A stretch of 64,000 nt of DNA from Davidsoniella eucalypti (taxonomy: Eukaryota; Ascomycota; Sordariomycetes; Microascales; Ceratocystidaceae), in assembly GCA_004009845.1 (NCBI GenBank), contig RMBW01000012.1, forward strand, positions 248,001 through 312,000. The letters are read 5' to 3'. Both the position numbers and the translations under genes were made by a program. The notes beneath the pieces are model-generated. The model made no database searches. It was not told where the DNA came from and saw only the letters and a program-made list of their open reading frames with translations. Of this stretch, positions 48,001 to 61,500 are shown in pieces (position 1 is the stretch's first letter; the number at the start of each line of letters is the position of its first letter).

Positions 48001-51000
48001 TATTAAGAACGTCACAGCAAACCCTAATCAGCCACGTGAGCAAGGTTTTCGAGTATATCCTTGGGTATTGCATACGAGTAGTTTTTCACTTGATTAAACC
48101 CTTTTTGCTTAGAAAGCCGCGCGCCATCAATCTATCTGTGTTGGACGTAGAGACTTAGATGGCTAACCTGGGAGTGAGCTATTGCAATTATCATGATTCA
48201 AGTTATGTATAATGTGTACATATCTATATATATATATGATGTTTGTTGGCAAGTCAGACTGCTTATCACAAGCTTTTATTGTATCCATTCGTGATTTCGA
48301 TCGTGTGCATTATTCACAGCTTACATCGTGGCCATGATTACAGAAATGCTTGAGTTATTTCTTCTTCTATCTGTTTTCTTTATAATACGTTTGTACGTGT
48401 TCTCGTGCGAGAAGGAAGTTATAGAATGCATCATAATAAGCCCAGGAAACGGGGTTGGTCTCGTTTGCTTCACTCGCTTTTTGCCGTCATGGCAAGAAGG
48501 ATGTGCTACTCTGCCTCTTTGTACTTTGATTTGTCTCTATGTGGAACTGGAAGACGCACTTATGATAAGTGCATCTTCGTGTCGAGGTCAGACTTGACGA
48601 TGGGGTCCCCTGATGAAGTACCGATCCGGCGAAGGAAGGAGGGGCTAGATACGTCAAGCAACACGTCCATTTGATTTTTCGGCTGGCTTGATATGTGTAC
48701 ATATGTGTATGAGTTGAGTTTATCTGTTATGCAAGCAACATCGCTGCAGCGAGAGCGAGACTCCATTCTGCGGATAGAGTTGGAGGCAGGTCATGGAGTT
48801 CTAGTCTTGTGATACCTGTAGGAATATATGTTGTATGTAGTGATACAATAAGCCGTGACAGCACATTCGATTCCACGTTTTCCTTACTGTCTAGGCCTTT
48901 GTGTTAGTTATGGCAGACAGGCTCAGGCGTTTGCTTTACATGAAGCTATAGCCACTAGCCGTGGAATTGTATATATGTATGCCAAGCCTATTATATAGTA
49001 TACAGATATTATTAGCTAACAACTAGGTAATCGTCTCTTCCTCTTTACATCCATGATTATTATTTTTCCTTTTGTTCTTTAGTTTTTTGCCACAACCCTG
49101 TAAGCCACTCGAACCCTGTACCATTGATCACTCTCTATTTCTGCCTTACATGTTTAGACATGCCCATTCTACTAGTGCAATTTGTCTAGGCTGAAGTGTC
49201 ATTTTCATAGTGACAGTGCTAAAGTAGTGGCTACATTACAGCGATAGTAAGCCCGATTGATACCTCGGGGCTAAACTGACATATTATCATGAATAGCTCA
49301 ACTATGTATCTATTCTCGTATCTAACGCCCTGCGATAGGGTGAGGACGATTATCTAACTAACTTCTATAGCTCCATAAGATTAATGAGTGTAAAAAAGAA
49401 ACCTAACTAAGTAGGCGAGTGGACAGATGGTGCTCTGAGATGGACATGTGGCTCGATAGTCGTGCTAAGGCCGTTGAGACTTCAACTAGATAGGTGATAG
49501 ATAACAGGACAACCACACTAACGTCGACATGACAGACGTTCTCCTCTTCATACTATGTAGTTGGCTTACAGGCTTACATATATCTAAGTGACTGATGAAG
49601 AACTAGACCCTGGTACTAGATTTATTCAACTTGGTCAATGTAACAATCCCCCCTGCGAGAAAAAAAGGAAGAAGGCTAGCTAGCCCGCTCATAGTATTTC
49701 TACTACAATATTATTACTAGTATCAGCATTATGATTCATCACTAAACTTGACGGTTGATGTGGTAATTGGGTTGAAACTAGGCGGGCCTCTCTTTCCCAA
49801 GACCGATGTATATTTGCTAGTATCGATACTTTTATAGCATAGGAATGACTTTGTGTGGACGACACTAGCCAACGCAGTAGTGGTTAGCGGCATACACACA
49901 TATTATGGAGGGTATCATGACCAAAAACGTCTATAGTAGACGGGACAGTTCGTGGGCCTTGTCATATTATTCCCAGACTTGGGCGGTTTCTTTGATGAGA
50001 GAAGGCTCGTGATGCCAGCACTAAACTACAACGAAATCAGGCGCGATCCTGTCTTCGGCTTATGTTTGATTATTCGTGCTCCCCATTCTTCACTTTGGCT
50101 TCGGGTCTTTTGTTATCCTATGATGAAATGTATGTTTAAAAGGTATAGGCTCTATGTCTAGTACATATCAGTGATAGTACATGTTTGTAGTTAGCTGTGG
50201 AGTTGTGATTTGAAGTATAGATATATTGTGCCCATTATTCATGATGGTGAAAACTACTACTACGTCATTGCTATGTAAGAACAGTATATGAAGCATTTAC
50301 CAGGTGTAGCTCGGCCGTGAACAGCGGTCTAAAGCGTGATAATTCGTTTAGAAGCAGGAAGAACCAAGACCAAGAAGCATTATGGTATAATAAGACAAAA
50401 AAAGGTTAACTAGACGAGAGAAGCATAGGGACAAAGTTCATAGCAAAGTCTAGACTTTTGCTTTCTGTCAAAGGTGAAGGGGATTGTGGTTGACTAATTC
50501 TACAAAGCAACGTCGTTTACAGAGCCTAACCAATCATAAACTCGGCGAGGTTTATCATGACACCTTTCTGTGCGGAGTCATGTTGCATAACAGAGTCAAT
50601 GTCAATTATACGTGTCTGCAAGCCGTTTTGGGCGATATCTGGCATCTGATCTCAGAAGTATTCGAACATGAATCTTTTCCTTTTTTGTCTTTCCCTTGCA
50701 TTATCAAGCAAGTAGCAGTATAATTGGCCTCAAACACAAAAATATAAACAAAGTAAAATAAAATTCGCCTCTTTTCTTTTGTTTTGCCGTTTTCGGGCTA
50801 GTATGCGACACGGCACACGGGTCTATCAAAGCCGGCTCTATGAGAAACAAGGCTCGGTATAGCTCAGCAGATATCTTGGAAGAGCCAATTAGGATATGTG
50901 TTGCTGTAGTATCACGACCGTTAGTGACCGCTTTTAAAGGTCACACTTGTAGCAGTAGTAGGTCAACCCCTTCTTGGTGAATTTTAAGCCTCGGCTTCGG

Positions 51001-52500
51001 TGAAAAAAAGAAGATACAGCGAGATAGGGCTTGTATAGATATAACGATTATGACGACCACGAGTCGGTGAGCAAGTAGCCATAGTAGTTTGTTTCTCTCG
51101 ACTTCTGGACCTTGGCCGGTCTGCCTTCACTAGTAGAAAGGATTCCGGCCACCCATAAAGCCGAACCACAGAGCCGGACCATCAGCCATGAATCGGCTAT
51201 GGCAAATATACTAAAGACGATGTCCTAGAGAGATCGTGCGGCTGGTTGAAGGGGGGTTCTCTTACTTTCGGGCTAGCGTCTATACACATGTAAATCATCA
51301 TGACTCGAGTCAGTTGATAGGGACATATATATTGTGTTGTCTCTCTGTATTCCTGTTCCGTACCCCTCTGTCTGGGCCGCTGCTAGACAACAACTTAATC
51401 TAGGGCATACTTTCGGTATAGCCGGTGAATCTATCTTAGCGGTCAAGGTACTACCTCTCGATACAAAAGCACTATAGACTGGGATAGCCCCGACTAAGAT
51501 ATATCTATCTTGTGCTAAAGATATGCATAAGAGATGTAAGGAAATAGCCAAGTAGTTGAATCATAGTCCATGAAGAACGTCAACGATGACTAGTACTTGA
51601 TCCATATGTAGATTTTAAGCATACTTCATGCCAACTTAATATCTGCCCAGTTCAGCCACATATTGCTGAGAAAGGCTCTTTTTAAAAGCCAGACAAGGGG
51701 TTCATCAAAGGCAGACAAGAACATGACTGATGTGATGGTACCTTACTTGATGGTGGCGTTTCAAGACGTTCAAACGACGCCAAGGCAGAGGCTAAAAACA
51801 CACACGTCCGTTCGCAGCTTCTTAGAGCACTGCATATTCTTATGGTATGAATAGAATGCAGGCTATTGGCCTGTTATGCAGACGATTCATGAATGTCTCC
51901 AATGTCTCTTTGTCGAGATCTTCTCCCCAGATGTCTGAGGTGGGCAGCTCTGTAGACCCTGTGCTGAGGAAGTTTAGCCAACATAAGATAATGGCAAAAA
52001 GGACGATATCCCTTCCCTTGGTCTGTTGCAGGGTAAAGTTGCGGTCACTCGAAGCTAGCTGTTCTCAGAGTTTGAATCATATGAGAAGTTAATGACACGA
52101 TGAAATCGAACAGAGAGCACGTCGGATCTACTTGTACGGTATGCACACTAACTCCGGTCTAAGGTGCTAAAGTATTCTTCTTTTTTCTTTTCTTTTAGAT
52201 TCACTGTTGGACGATCAATTTAATCGGACAAAGACTAATTATACTTGGTATTTTGGGCCTAATAATAGTCATTGAAAAAAAAACAAGGCAGCATTTCTTT
52301 GTATTATTTTGGTCTATGCTCTTAAATGTACATACGTCCTTTGTAGTCTGTTGCTTGCTTGAAAGCGGACTCAACAATCAATGGCACGGATAACTAAGCG
52401 ATCCGTTCGACCTCTGATCGATGAGCATATGAAATCCGAATCTCGATCTTAATGGTCCGATACCGAGCCAGCCCGCACTTTAACCATCCAACATGGGTAA
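45001..52500. other. Gene desert, middle part
   Basis: No convincing gene. Contains (TA)8 at 47222-47237, TATG repeats near 46.79 kb and TATCTGTA-type sites at 45186, 46780 and 47248. A minus-strand open frame of 75 codons (51840-52064, no ATG start) could be a decayed exon but is not supported by any motif. The minus-strand frame at 45604-46080 is also unsupported. Confidence 0.5.
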
Positions 52501-55500
52501 GCTAACATAGAATAGCACTAACAATTGAAGAAACGAAACAGCGTTGAGGCGAACAGGGGCATCTCTCGATTCTAGTGAGGCGGGCCACTTTGTTCCTGTG
52601 GTCAGGTCTGATGTACGCCTAATGACGCTATATTTATAGAAGGGTAGAAGGGAAACGGCGCATCAAACCCGCAATCAACAGCCCGTACTCGCCATTCTAG
52701 CGGTGAAGCAGCCTCAGCAAAGAGCAAGGGTTTTATATTTTCTTTTTCCATGTAAGACTTCATTCCCACGCCTTGGAAGTTGCAGTCAATATGTATGTTT
52801 TGCATCGATATCATCGTTGCCTCGTCACGACCGGAGCTTGTTTTGTAATCAGAAAAGGCTGTCTTATTCTACTTCACGAGAAACCCCGAATATTGAATTC
52901 CGTGACTATGGTAATGAATTGTTTGTTTAGCATTCCTTGTCATCAAGCACAATCCAGAGGATATCGAAAGATACGACCATTTTGGGATCTGGCTACGGTG
53001 TATTCTCACGCCTTTTTTTTTCAGCTTCATAGCAGATTAAGCCGTGACATCGTCAAGCTCTAGAACATCTTCTGTCAGGCCCGGAGATCAGCCGTGATGA
53101 AGCAAGCACTTTTGGAACGACAACTCAGCCCGTGGGGTGTTTCTGTGGCTGTTTCTGTTTCTGTTTTCCACCCATCTGACTCAATGCAACGGCGTCTCAA
53201 GAGTACAACTACATACTATCCGGCAGCTCCCTTAACAAAACAACGTACGTGGATCGTGGTCATCAATATATCTGTAGATACACATAGCCACCGATTGTCT
53301 ACCGGCCGAACTTGTTCCGTGTTCGCCGTCCAGGTTCTCTTCTTGCTATACAAACTCAAGCGGTAGAATCAATATAAATATGGCGTGTCCAGTGAAGTGT
53401 TGTATGCAGTAGAAAGTAGAGCAGAACTAAGTGTGTGTATACTTTTGACTAACCGCCTCCTTCTGAAATTCGTCTAAAAGCATGGACCGCCTTCCCACCC
53501 GAGCTTGGGCTTTTTTCCGTTGTATTTGCTTTGTCTTGTTCTTTGCAAGGCCTTGTTACCGGAATAGAAACTTGAAGAATCCAAAGGGGTGGTCATAGAG
53601 AGCCGTCACGTATATATAGACCCTTGCTTAGGGTTACATATACAACATATCTAAGTTCCGATCTTTGTATTTGTAGTTGGTGAAGAAAAAGTACCTTCTT
53701 TCTGCAGGCTATGATCGAACAGAATGTCTGGCAAAAGCCACACTATAAGGCATAGCATATGCCGCCATATGCTGAACCATGTGGCCATTAGCATTCTGCA
53801 TGATACCTTATTGCCGTCGAGGTAAGCCACCGCCCACCAGTGCGAATAACCAGTCATCACAATCAAGACGGAAGGATATTAAGGCTTGAAGAATACTCAA
53901 GGACATGTAACTCACGTACACGTGCATCGTGATACACTTACAGACCTAGCCATGCTGATATTAACTGTACATACACTCTCGTTGGTTTAATACATAGAAG
54001 TCCTTATCATACAGCTCGATCGATCTCTTTCTATCAAGGAACATCACGAACAAGCTCTCCCGTCGTGGCTTGAAGCCACCAAAACACAACATGAAATGTA
54101 ACCAATATCCCGCATGCTTTAAAAGCGTAAGGATGAGAGAGCCCTCGTATTTTCTTTTCCGCGTCCTGTCCTTCACTTAGTTGTATATTATGACAGGCTT
54201 TACCAAGGGACAAGGATTCGACTATACCGGAGAAGTACTCTGCCCGATGATATTTTGTATTCTGCTGTACAAGGTGCAGATATGTGTATTCGATTATCAC
54301 TTACATAACAGGTAGCGATCCTGGCATAAGACAAGGCAGAACTAAAGAGGAGAAAGGTGACAGATCTTAACCATGATAGTAAGTTGTTTGCTGGTAGTTA
54401 TTTCAATGGTGAAAGAGTACGTAAGTGATATGCTAAGTTGCTAGTTTCGAGCCGTCATAGGTAGCCCTTTATTACAGTTTCCTGTCAAGAAAGAGGGGAA
54501 GTCACCAGGAAGCATCCCTTTGTTTTTTTATTTTTTATTGATAGAAGTGATGAACACCAATGATTAACAACAAGGCGGTAGCGGGCTCCCAAAGTTGACA
54601 AAAGTTTGGGACCCAACCTAATATTGTGATTGGAGAAGTGCAAAGGCCATGCTTAGTTGTAAAGGGATCGTGTTCTGAGTTTTGGTGGTAGATGATAGGT
54701 TATTGGCTATGAAGTGCATGTCCAGATTGCAAAGTTTTACTATACTTCCTTTTATGAGAAACATGTGTAAACATTTCTCATAGTACAGAAAAACAGAACA
54801 TAGAGTATATCTAGACAAGAATGATATACAGGGACTGATTATTGGACAGCAATAAGCTCTTGTTACATAGTTGGTGCTAACTATAGCCTGTTTAAAAAAA
54901 ACTTCACGGAATAGAAACATGGTCAATGCCTTTCAGACATAACCCGGGCAGCTTCATTGGGGTAACAGCTGGAATCACGGCATCTTTAGGTATTGGGTGG
55001 TTTCTTGGCTTGGTTCAAAGCCACTTATCGTGGCCCAAGGTTACTTTCCTTGGTCTATCTACATGTATCTACAGCCCATGGTGAGCTAAAGTCTCTGTAT
55101 ACAATGGGTCTTGGCAGAGTTAGCGCTTCACAAGGCCCGTGCAGCTCTATGCATTAACTGGCGTGTTTACTTTGTTTGGCGGAGCGAGTATCGCTTTGAT
55201 AGGGCCTGATTTTTTTTAGTAGCTGACTTGGCCAATCATAGAAATATATTTTTGCTTACTTCTTTGAGTTGTTATGTATGTTTATCATCTTTCGCTCGTC
55301 TTCTATTCAGTCTATAGACTTATCAACAGTGGCCAAGTTCTTTTCCTATCCTTGTTGTTAAGCTGTTTTGTAGACAAGCCATCGAGGATAGGCCATAGGA
55401 AGACCACCAGTTACTTTGTAGGGTAGGTAACAATAGTTCGCAATGGTGAATTTGAGCCGCCAGACGGGGCTGAGCCATTGTGTCAGAAAATCTTTGTGTT

Positions 55501-58500
55501 GAGTTTTCTGCACAAGTAGAAGGTGTGGATCGTGATGGATATATATAGAAGCTAACTAGCTTGTGTGGCATGGCGTATACATAGTGAAATAATGAATTTT
55601 GCTATTATATGTACTTGGCTTTGAACATTATGAGATTTTGGCGTTCAGATGGTATTATCAGTGTAAAAACATATTGCTTCATATAGTTCTAGAAACCGAG
55701 ATCAAGATATCTTCGAAGGGACAGAATTGTTGCTAGGTAGGCTTTGTGACATGTGAAAGTACGTATTGTTAGTCCCATGGAGAGGAAATAACCATTTAGA
55801 GACCGTTTTTTCCTCTCTTTTTTGTAGAGTAGACAGGCAATTACGAAATTCGCACATGGCATATCAACGACTTGTCTTCAACTTCAAGGCTCTTCACTAG
55901 AATAAATCCTCTGCATAATTAATACTATGCCCAGTCACAATTATCCATTATGCAATAATTATATTGTTTTCAAATTACATCATATTATTCTTCGATTGAA
56001 ATTACTACCTAGAACACTTGGAACACCCGGCGTTTGAGCCACTAATGGCCAATGTACCAGCCGTATGCAGACTTATGGCCCATTTAAATGCTATACAGTG
56101 ATAGTTACTACCGTATTATCACCCTCTTCTCTATTCTCCAGTCTGTGTTTGATTGATGTTGGGATAGACGAGACGACAACAAACGGCCTGAGCGACGGGC
56201 GACCCAGTGTTCATATTAAGGCTGCCGATCTCTACTCCCAATAGGCTTAAAGAAGACAATAGAATCGAGGAGCGAAGAATAGAAGACTCACTATCACTAG
56301 AAGGCCTTTGCTAAGGCGCTTCTGCCTTGCCTTGCCACTAGTATAATTCGTTCGTGCCACTGGTTGCTATTCTCGTCGCCCATACTTCACTCCAGGGCGC
56401 AAAGGCCAAGTCGGACCTGCCAGACAAGATGGACGAACAAAACATCGGCACCCGAAACAAGCAAAAGCACAAACACAAACAGGCGAGAAGATACAAACGA
56501 ATAACATCTTGAGGGCATGTTGTTCGAAGCAGATAGGAGAGGGAGAGGGGGGCGTAAGAAGTCCTAGATCTCGAAGATGGAGATCAAGGTTTAGGTACTT
56601 TACTCGTTGATGTGACAAATAAGAACAATATACACGCCTTTGTTCTTCTTTCTTCTGGGGTTCCCAAGTTCAAGAAACTTGACTAGTCCAAAAATTGATA
56701 TTAAGCTGTCATTAATGCCGATTCAATGCCGTTTATATCTGCCCTGGTTAACCTCGTTCAATGTATAATCTTCAAGCTAGAGGGTAACTTACCATCGGCC
56801 TTTCGCTCTTTCGAACGGAGAGATCGAAATCTTCGCGAACCTTGACAGCTAATTCAATAGTAGTATATTCTCGCGATATCTCAACCAAGCTAGAGCTAGA
56901 TATATTACTACAAATCGCTTCTAGTATAGGCGGAAAGGTTAAAAATCTACTAGTATCATATAATAGACTAGCGTATCCCCCTCGCCCACGCTTTCTTCTA
57001 CATATTAGTAGCATGCAATCTCCTTGCCCGTTCCGACTGGGATAGGCTCCGTCTTCATCATCAACATACCCAAACCCTACATGCTGATAATATCTGCTAA
57101 ACTTCATAAACTCCATGACAAGTATCGCCTAAACTAGTCCCAGAAAAGACCCATTAGCACCGTAAGTGGGCAGGCTAAATCTCAAGCTAAACCATGAACG
57201 ACAGTCTTGCCAAATCGAGCGATCCCACTATCACTACTAGGTTATCGTCGAGGACTCCTTCCTTGAGATCCTACTGACAGCTATCAGAATTCTGGCCACT
57301 GGTATCGTCGGGTAGCAAGCATGTATGCAGTGCCCTTTAGGGACAAAACTTGCTTCATGCTATCACTAACGACGCCCAAACTACTGTGTATCACCAGGGA
57401 AGCTTGTTTGGCTGAGATTAAACCTGTCGGTATATCTGTAGAGCACTTCTTATTTGCAAGATATATCCTGGTGAAGTGGGAATAAAGCTAAAATGGAAAA
57501 AAGGCTTGTTTTTTCAGGACCTAGGAGCTCTTATCCCGCCATGGTCTAGGGTTGGTGATGGGCTTATATCGAAGCTAATATGGCTTCCTTTATGCTGATC
57601 ATTGTGGACATGCCTTGTATCGTCCCGCTTCAACGGCCCCTCAGAGACAAAGCTTAGATGGTGCAATGTGTGTAGGAAAAAGAGCATTGTTCAAGAGAAA
57701 TTGCATATGGGCATAGTTTGATCCAAAGTTGCAATATTTCCTCTTTGAGAGCTTCATTATTCTCGATATTCTTTCTTGCTCAGGTAAGTCTTGTCTATTA
57801 TGCTCCCCTGCACCGATAAGACTACGGCCATCCATATTACATACATAGCTACAGTAATTGCCATCAGAACAGTAGCAATGCTACTTGGCGATCGACTGAT
57901 GTCAAGCGCCCAAACAGCGTTCTGTATATGTATCCACGACGGGCCAATACTATAGGCGTACTGATGATAACAAGGCAGCTACCCTGCCTACAGCTGGCTG
58001 TCAAGTCAGTATCGATATTCCGGAATCTGCTGGGGGGCGGTAAGTGGACATGGCGAGGGGATGCTAGAATGTGAAATTGTAGCCAAGTTTACCTGTTTGT
58101 CCAGGTGTCTAGAATAAAGCGGCGTGGAAAGCGGCACAGTTCGGTACCAGTCCACTCACCCCCTTCGACCATCTCGTAGTACGGTGACAGTGCCATTACC
58201 TTGGCCTAGAAAAGGGCCTAGTAACCGAATGATCGGACTCGCCCTTCCGTAACAGGACACGAGTCTTGTCTTGTACATTGAGAGCTGAAGTGACGATAGC
58301 AGCTGATATCCCCAACCATCAGGTATTTTTTTTTTCCCTGTGCTCGTCTCTGTTTGATGGTCCGCGAGATCTCGATCTTGGTGCAATACACGTGCCGTTG
58401 TCCGACTGGACACGAACTATAAGTGGCGTCTCATTCTCATAAGGCGCGTCGTCATAGGTGTCAGCGTCTATGCTCCAATGCTCGCCTTTTTCTTGACTTT
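52501..58500. other. Gene desert, third part
   Basis: No convincing gene. A 114-codon minus-strand frame at 56772-57116 lies in a patch rich in CTAG/TAGTA words and might be a decayed element, but no transposase or reverse-transcriptase motif is readable. TATCTGTA-type sites occur at 53269 and 57433. Confidence 0.45.
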
Positions 58501-61500
58501 ATGAAAAAGAGCATGTGCACATAAGAAGGGCACATTCATAACTTATCAAATGGTCTATACACACCCCCATTCAGTGAATCTGCTATCAAAGATTCTGTAG
58601 CTGGCATATACAGGATGGTCGTTGTCAAGACACTTGTTCCTGTCCCACGCTTCCTTTGCCTACAATCTATTTGCCGCGTCGATATTAGCCCAGCTATGGT
58701 GTACATTTATATGTAGTATAGTGGTGCTGCCACTACCACTATTAACTGATACCTTGTTTTTGAGGCCTGGACGTTTTTGACTCCTGCCTAAGCTGAGTTA
58801 CTACTTACTGGTAATTTTCATATACTGACATATAGCTGGATATACTTCTGGGCTACTTCCTTGCTTTCTTAATTCCTTATCCCATTCCACTTTCTTGAGG
58901 ATCAAGGTAGAGCCTAGGAAGACTTCCCCCCATCTTAAGCCCCCCCCCTCTCTCTCCCCTCTCCCGTCTGATTCATCCCACGCTAGGAATGGGGAACATA
59001 ACCAAGCTATGCTATTTCAAGCTATTCTAAGTGACGATCTTAAACATTTGCCGTTATATTATAATTGCTGTGATTCTTTGCCGTGCTGTCAACAAGATGC
59101 TACGTTCTATCTGTTACTAGTCTTGCTACCCAACAACCCCCATGCAGATTTGACACAGGTCTAATGACTTCTCGTCCATATAAAAGTCGATATATATGTA
59201 ACAATGCTATCAGCGGCAAGGTGGAACTAGTATATTGCTTAGCATTAGCATAGATTGCGCTTACTAGCTTGAAAAAAGAGCTAGTATACATGTAATACAT
59301 TACTCCAAGAGACCTCAACCAAATACTACGACTACTACGACAATCATGCTAGCAGTGATACACAGCTCTAGCATTACCCCTTCATCTTTAGTATTGTTTC
59401 TTTTTTGTCGGGTGGTTTCCCTACATCAAACTGTATCACAACAGTGACTTTAGATATACCATGTAGTTCGGCATTCGTGCTTTCATCTAGTCGTGTTTCT
59501 TCACGATATTATATCGGGCTCAAAACTGCCGAGTTCGTTACCGTAATATTATGAGTGTCTAGGGAGCTGCATTTTTGTAATATTCGAACTTAGCTTCCAA
59601 TGGTGATCAACAACAACTTAGCGTTTTATGTACATGGATATAGGTAATGATAATTTATTTAGTTATAAGGGAATCACTTGAACATAGTGAGAGAGGTTTT
59701 GAGATTGTCATCAAGGCAAGAACATTGAGGGGTAAAGATACTAATAATATTACTAGAACTAGTTTTCTTAGAAGTAGAGGTATATTCTATATGTAATATG
59801 TGATATGTAGATTATTAGGCTGATGACTGATACATATCTGTACGCCTTACTTAGTAATTTAGCTTTCCTTCAGTTCTATAATGCCAAGCAATATACATAA
59901 GGCTACTGCTTGAATAGTATAATTATAGCCCAATGCTAGTGCTTAGGTACAGTTTTATCAAAGATCCATGAATACACAAAAGATTCATTCTGATAGAGTC
60001 GTAGTGCATTTGGTAGATAACAATGCGGGATTTATGTAGATGGTACTTGTTTAGTTTTTATGCAACTGAAGCTCCAGGCATTTGAAACAAGAGAAAAAAC
60101 TTAGAAAGTGTATGACCATATGCAGAATAATTAAACAGTAATCTAAGCCATTCTACCAGCTGTACAAAGATTTCAGTCAGCTGCCAGTGTATATTTTTTT
60201 CAAGAATGCATCCATCATGGGTTAGACTAAGGGTTTGCATAGTTGTATTGTGTTTGTGACGAGTAAATCCACAGAAGCGTCTTTGATGTAGAAAGGGCAG
60301 AATTGGGATAATCCTTTGAGATCTCGGAACTCTCTACATCCAGGCAGCCGGACCATATATTTGAGCCTATAGGAGTCGCTTATTCAAACGTATCTGCAAC
60401 CAGCTAGAGAGGGATACAGATAGAATCAGAAAAAGGGTTCACTTAACGGTCGATGGCATCGCGAGTTTCTTCTGTCTCCTGAGGTCTTTAGCCTATTGTT
60501 GATATGAGCACTAGAAGTCGGCTAAAAGACTCCGAGTATCACTTACAACTCGCCTTGGGCTATGGGAAGCTGCTAGATCCATCCTTCGCGCTTGATAGAT
60601 AGATCTAAGTGAAAGATGCCCTAAGGGGGTAGTTTTTGACCAGGTAAAGAGCTATCGGTTGGGCTCTGAGGGATATATGCTTGGAGCTGTTTATCGCAAC
60701 TATGGATGATATGTATAGAGCGAGATACCTGGTTTAGATACACTTGTATGTGAACACTCACAGATATATCGGACTCAAGATGTGATAAGAAGGGAGTAAT
60801 TGCAAGGACCAAATCTTAGACCTACTTGACAAGTGCTCACATGATGGCAGTACAGTGAGACCTTGCGGATCTGCCGGATATGGGCCATTGCTATGCAGTA
60901 TATGGTTTTCTGACAATTAAGCACATTTATATGTAAATACACACTACATTTCTTGAAAACATCACTTGTTCTCAGTTAGGCTATGCCGTCATATGGCGGA
61001 ACGGAAGTGAGGAGACAGGCTCCGCTTGTAGCATTGGGACCGCTTGGCTTGCATGTTGAGAATATAAAAGGAATAGAGATACACAGTGAATGGGAAGCAA
61101 AGGAGCCAAGGCTGGGCTAGGCTACACAGGGTTTGGGGTTTCTCTGATTCCAAACAGCGTGATGATGTGTTGATATACACCCTAGGTATAACATGGACAG
61201 ATATATACAGTGAAGTACATATTGTAACAGAGCAACTCCAACTCCAACCGTGACCTTGAAATCAATGGGCCGTGTATTGGACCTTTGTCTACTTTAAAGT
61301 GACGCTAAGAGACTCGAGCGTTAACGAACCCAGCGACCCGACAGCTGGCTCTGTAAGCTCGCGTATGCTTAGTGATGAATGCGTCGTACGCACAGCAAAC
61401 GTATGTATCTGTATATACATAGGTAGCGTTTTCCGAGCCACATCCCTACTTGACAATAAGAGGTTCGATATATAGTGGCTAACATGTCCACAAGAATAGT

